From a virus: a DNA stretch of 23,894 bases. The notes below the pieces were generated by a model. It had not been told where the DNA came from and did no database searches. It saw only the letters and a list, made by a program, of their open reading frames with translations. Numbering within the stretch: the first letter of the stretch is position 1; every line of letters begins with the position of its first letter. The translations under genes and the position numbers were made by a program. Location: IMG/VR virus record IMGVR_UViG_3300037070_002977, positions 1-23,894 of that record; one strand, 5' to 3'. Shown in pieces: positions 20,702 through 23,894 of the stretch.

Positions 20702-22729
20702 TTAATACAGAACCCCGTAGTGCTTGCTGCCAGCGGGAATGGTCGCATTCATCACAGCGTCAGTCGGGAAGCTGCAAGGCGAAGCAGCATGCAAAGCAGT
20801 CAGCGCAGCAGTAGGCGTCCCATCAGGATTAACGTATTGGACTCCAGCCAGCCCATGGGCCTCCATTCCCTGTTCACTCGGCCATGGTGATGCCTGCGCC
20901 ATGGCGGACGTGAAAGGCACCAGATCGTTGTAGGCAACCATCGCTGTGCTGCCAGGATTGGTGTGGCGAATTAAATCCCCTGCATTGGTCGCATAAACAT
21001 TGCAGTCATAGACCATGCCATTCGGCAGGATCTCGTCCAGCTTGAGATTCGCAGGGCCGTTGAGGCGGGTAATGCAAGTGATCGTAGTCGCCCCACAGAG
21101 GCCGGCGCTGACGGGATAGGCAAAGATGTTGCCCTGTATGACATCCATGCTGGTGAGCCAGTTCAGCTCAGTTGGCAGCGTTGCCCAGCTCGCTGCCCAC
21201 CGATCACTCGAATAGCCGCCGCAAGACGCGCCATTACTTGCCAGCTTGCCGGTTGTAGCGCAGTCCAGCGCTGAGCGACTGTCGGCATAAATGCCTACCG
21301 TATCCTTGCCGCCAACAATGGTATTGTTGAGGATACGCACGTTAGAGGATCCGGCAATCTTCAGCGCCGTCCCTACTGGGGCTTTGATGACGTTGTTATA
21401 AAAATCCAACGCGTCCGAGATTTCGTAAAAGAACGAAGTGCCTTCGCCGGCAATGCCGCTCCCCTCAAACGTGTTGTTAAACACCTTGGCGTCCCAGTTG
21501 CTCTGGTCGAACCAAACGCCGTGTGAGGAATTGTTGCCGAAGTAGCTATTTTTTATAACAGTATGGATGGTGCGGCTGGTTTTAATCGCCCCCGATTGCG
21601 GGCTGGAGGAGAACTCGTTCCAGGGGTCCATCCCAGTCATACGCACACCATCAAAGACCGCGCCATCGGTGTACACCAAATTAACGCCCATCCAGTTACT
21701 GTCGGTGATCGTAGCGTGTTCGATCTGCGTATCCTCTAACGCATCACTGGAGGTTCCCTGTAGGAACAGGGCAACGGTGACATCATCGATCACCACATCA
21801 TGGAGCTTAAGCCGGTCAGCTGTCGGGCCGAGATCCAGCATCGACGCTTTGGCTTGGGAGTTGCAATAACGCTGCACGGTGAACCCGGCGAGTGTTACGT
21901 CAGCCGCCTGGACAGTGATGAAGTCCCCCAGATTGCAAACCGCAATCTCGTTCTGAGCAGCATCCTTAGTGGAAGCCATCAGGTAGACGCGATTATTGGT
22001 ACGATCGACCCAGAAGCGATCTTCGTTGAGATCAGCCTTCTTCACGACCTCTTGGAGCTTCTCACCATCCACCCACACTTGGTCGATGTATTTACCAACG
22101 TTGTAGGGATAGACAGTGTCGGTTCCATTGAGGTTATCACTGCCGCTTTCAGTGCAGAACGTAATTCCAAAACCATTGCCGCATGGACGTGGGGTATAAG
22201 CGGCCCATTTATAGGTGCCTTCCTTCGTCCACGCATTGTCAAAGATGTTAACTGAGCCGTCGAAAACCACCGTCTCGCCTGGAGCTGCCAAAAGCTGGAT
22301 ACCGGGCTTTTGGATATAAATCTCGGTTCCCCACGACGAACCATTCAACGTATTCCCCTGGTTCTTGTAGGTGCCGCCCTTCACGATGATCGGATCACCA
22401 TTCGCAGCCTTGTTGATGGCGTCCTTCAGGCTGGCGCAGGGAGCAGTCTCGCTGCAAGCCGTGCCGCTGCCATTGGTGGCCACATAACGTGGCGTGCCAT
22501 CCAGATCTGCGACCGTGTAGGTCAGGGGTAAATGTGCGCCCGCATTGGCTGACGGATTAACCAAAGGCTCAGGAGGGATCGGCGGTTTGGTGGGTTTAAG
22601 GGTGAGAATTGTCTCGACACAAATCTCATCACCGCTCTCTGATGTAATACATTGCGAGTTGTGGCTTTCTTGCGCCACCCCAATCCCAGCCCCAAATAGC
22701 AGAGCGGCTACGGTAATAAATGATTTCAT
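20702..22729 (-). CDS. Signal-peptide beta-helix protein, possible polysaccharide lyase/depolymerase
   Basis: I choose ATG 22729 because AGGGGG stands four bases upstream and a Sec signal peptide follows (MKSFITVAALLFGAGIGVAQ, likely cut after Ala 19); a longer frame to 22786 would overlap the upstream small gene. The mature region has several Cys residues. Residues about 81-121 (RYVATNGSG... APCASLKDAI.. NGDPIIVKGGTY) are the classic cap of right-handed parallel beta-helix proteins, followed by many N-x-T/S-I/F and N-N-T-I turns (FNNTFEGSG, LNNTIVGGKD). This fold is used by pectate/alginate-type lyases and by phage tailspikes. No catalytic triad can be assigned by eye. It may digest capsule or biofilm polysaccharide. 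The signal peptide is unusual for a spike. The 675-residue length fits either reading. Confidence 0.8.
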   Translation of the reverse strand: MKSFITVAALLFGAGIGVAQESHNSQCITSESGDEICVETILTLKPTKPPIPPEPLVNPSANAGAHLPLTYTVADLDGTPRYVATNGSGTACSETAPCASLKDAINKAANGDPIIVKGGTYKNQGNTLNGSSWGTEIYIQKPGIQLLAAPGETVVFDGSVNIFDNAWTKEGTYKWAAYTPRPCGNGFGITFCTESGSDNLNGTDTVYPYNVGKYIDQVWVDGEKLQEVVKKADLNEDRFWVDRTNNRVYLMASTKDAAQNEIAVCNLGDFITVQAADVTLAGFTVQRYCNSQAKASMLDLGPTADRLKLHDVVIDDVTVALFLQGTSSDALEDTQIEHATITDSNWMGVNLVYTDGAVFDGVRMTGMDPWNEFSSSPQSGAIKTSRTIHTVIKNSYFGNNSSHGVWFDQSNWDAKVFNNTFEGSGIAGEGTSFFYEISDALDFYNNVIKAPVGTALKIAGSSNVRILNNTIVGGKDTVGIYADSRSALDCATTGKLASNGASCGGYSSDRWAASWATLPTELNWLTSMDVIQGNIFAYPVSAGLCGATTITCITRLNGPANLKLDEILPNGMVYDCNVYATNAGDLIRHTNPGSTAMVAYNDLVPFTSAMAQASPWPSEQGMEAHGLAGVQYVNPDGTPTAALTALHAASPCSFPTDAVMNATIPAGSKHYGVLY

Positions 22730-22737
22730 AATGCCCC

Positions 22738-22890
22738 CTACTTTTTCTTTTTGGTTGCCGAAGTTTCTTCCTCTGACCAATCCCATCTTGATGCAGCAGA
22801 CGGATAACCTACGTGAACTTCTTCCTCTGCCTCTTCCTTAGGAGCAGGCGTCGGCTCTTCCTCAGTCTTCGTTTTCTTAGGCGCTGCCAT
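22738..22890 (-). CDS. Very small Lys/Glu-rich protein
   Basis: A 50-residue frame runs from ATG 22890 to TAG 22738-22740. AGGAG (22897-22901) is six bases upstream, and the stop of the preceding gene (TAG 22902-22900) overlaps this ribosome-binding site as TAGGAG. The product starts MAAPKKTKTEEEPTPAPKEE, contains HVGYPSAASRWDWSEEE and ends TKKKK. It is highly charged and likely disordered except for the Trp-containing middle. Its stop sits in the ribosome-binding site of the next gene (TAGGGGG), so three genes are tightly coupled. The function is unknown; a linker or assembly peptide is one possibility. Confidence 0.75.
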   Translation of the reverse strand: MAAPKKTKTEEEPTPAPKEEAEEEVHVGYPSAASRWDWSEEETSATKKKK

Positions 22891-22899
22891 TGCAATCTC

Positions 22900-23894
22900 C
22901 TATCGTTGCTGGAGGATTTTCTTCTCGTATTCGATCATATCCACGTCCATCACGAGAGTTGACGTGGTGCCAGCTGATTTGACTGCGCCAATTCCAACGC
23001 CCAGTCCTGCTAATGTCGGAATATTGGTCGTCATCGGAACTGCAATTTTTGGCAGTCCGTCGATATAGAAGGATGCGCTGGTTCCCTCCATATTAACGAA
23101 GATATAGTAATTACGATCTTCGCCAGCCGTGAAGACAACACCAGTATCGACTGCCGTTTCTGTTCCGGCCGCACGACAAACAGCTTCCCACTTGCCGCTA
23201 TTAACGCTGTGCGTGTAACGGAAGAATACTCCGTTGGTCGCCACACCTACGGCAGTATCGAGAAAGCCCATCCGCACCGTGAAGGTATTGGTCCCGTCAG
23301 ATAGGACAAGCTCCTTCGCCACGAAGTAGCAATGCGCCTCACCAAACCCGAGCCGGATAGGCACGGACGAAGTCGCAATAGCAGCAGCGCCTGTTGTGGT
23401 TGTCCCCAAATTCAGCCGCAGAACGCCAGGATGATGCTGGGTCCATGGAGTTACAGCTGCAACGTCCGCACCCGTTCCTGTAACCGTCGCAACAAAATCA
23501 CCCGTGCCACCCGGCGTAGAGGCACCCCCAGCTATGCTGATCGGCGCTAAACAGTCGGTGTATCCGTAGATACTTGTGCGACGATGCGGAAAAGGCTCTC
23601 CTCTTAAATCCGGCGGCCCAGCTTCAGCATCATAGTTCATGCTGAATTGGTAGTTAGAACAATAATTGTTATCGACAATCTTGATACCGTAAGTGACCCC
23701 AGGAACCGACCCTGTGATGTGGAATGTCAGTGGGCTATGGCTGTTGGCAGGACTCACGGTATCAGCTGGATCGTTAGGCAACTTATCTGGTCCTGTCGCC
23801 TGCAAATAACTAAAACTGTTGTTGGCAAAAGTAAAATTATGGCTGTCATTGATACGAATTATGGCATCATTTCCGCCAACCGATAGGTCCGGAC
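22900..23894 (-). CDS. Tailspike-like protein, C-terminal part (start outside window)
   Basis: The frame stays open to the right edge, so the start lies beyond base 23894; a TTG at 23805 should not be taken as the start, since the same frame continues upstream (PDLSVGGNDAIIRINDSHNF and so on). The visible 330 residues begin with one or two turns that resemble a parallel beta-helix (NDAIIRINDSHNFTFANNSF). The C-terminal 160 residues form a lectin-like (concanavalin A-type) module: GVFFRYTHSVNSGKWEAVCR, then NYYIFVNMEGTSASFYIDGL, then a GVGIGAVKSAGTTSTLVMDV strand and DMIEYEK. Such modules often end phage spike proteins. The likely role is binding surface glycans, with hydrolysis possible in the unseen part. 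Stop TAG 22902-22900. Confidence 0.75.
   Translation of the reverse strand, partial: PDLSVGGNDAIIRINDSHNFTFANNSFSYLQATGPDKLPNDPADTVSPANSHSPLTFHITGSVPGVTYGIKIVDNNYCSNYQFSMNYDAEAGPPDLRGEPFPHRRTSIYGYTDCLAPISIAGGASTPGGTGDFVATVTGTGADVAAVTPWTQHHPGVLRLNLGTTTTGAAAIATSSVPIRLGFGEAHCYFVAKELVLSDGTNTFTVRMGFLDTAVGVATNGVFFRYTHSVNSGKWEAVCRAAGTETAVDTGVVFTAGEDRNYYIFVNMEGTSASFYIDGLPKIAVPMTTNIPTLAGLGVGIGAVKSAGTTSTLVMDVDMIEYEKKILQQR

Noticed and set aside
23805-23894. TTG at 23805 as the start of the lectin-like protein
   Set aside because: The same frame continues without a stop to the right edge and encodes beta-helix-like sequence, so the gene is cut by the window and not started there.
1-23894. Search by eye for CRISPR arrays, tRNA genes, insertion sequences, integrase genes or toxin-antitoxin pairs
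   Set aside because: No regularly spaced direct repeats outside coding repeats, no tRNA-like cloverleaf, no transposase or recombinase motifs and no small paired toxin genes were seen. The coding space is nearly full.

Overview
The window is a compact stretch of a tailed bacteriophage (or prophage) genome, most likely a short-tailed (podovirus-type) phage of a Gram-negative host. All 24 supported genes lie on the minus strand, so the biological order runs from the right edge (23894) to the left edge (1). Gaps are mostly 0-25 bases, many stop and start codons overlap (ATGA or TGATG), no stretch over 300 bases lacks a gene, and I see no RNA gene, integrase, insertion sequence, CRISPR array, promoter or Rho-independent terminator. 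Transcription therefore probably enters from beyond the right edge. The Gram-negative inference rests mainly on the Sec-type signal peptide of one gene and on protein style; the host cannot be named.

Reading in gene order: (1) 23894-19352 is a host-interaction block. It holds a truncated tailspike-like protein ending in a lectin-like domain, a 50-residue charged protein, a beta-helix enzyme-like protein that carries a signal peptide, and three small proteins (one with a tail-fibre-like start and an LLLE-repeat end). (2) 19355-11293 is the capsid block. It holds a very large portal protein with a Pro/Met/Gly insert and a long Gln-rich tail, a small beta-rich protein, a 623-residue protein with ten 22-residue repeats, a small acidic helical protein, a scaffold and the major capsid protein. 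(3) 11269-9648 holds four small head genes, including a helix-hairpin-helix protein. (4) 9627-4896 is the tail block: adaptor, a fibre protein, the P22 gp10-like nozzle, and a second fibre protein. (5) 4899-1 is an ejection/internal-virion block: a GNAT-fold protein, a protein starting Met-Cys, two Pro/Gly-rich proteins, a 440-residue coiled-coil protein, and the start of what may be a giant protein cut by the left edge.

The backbone order portal, scaffold, capsid, adaptor, nozzle, GNAT, Met-Cys protein, larger proteins matches T7 genes 8-9-10-11-12-13-14-15-16, with accessory genes inserted between the backbone genes. This comparison is from memory of T7 proteins and gene order, not from an alignment.

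The most notable signals are a pair of alternative hairpins that would hide the ribosome-binding site of the major capsid gene, the repeat protein between portal and scaffold, the insert and extension in the portal, a secreted-type beta-helix protein inside the virion gene block, and the T7-like GNAT/Met-Cys pair. Functions are read from sequence motifs only; no database search was run.
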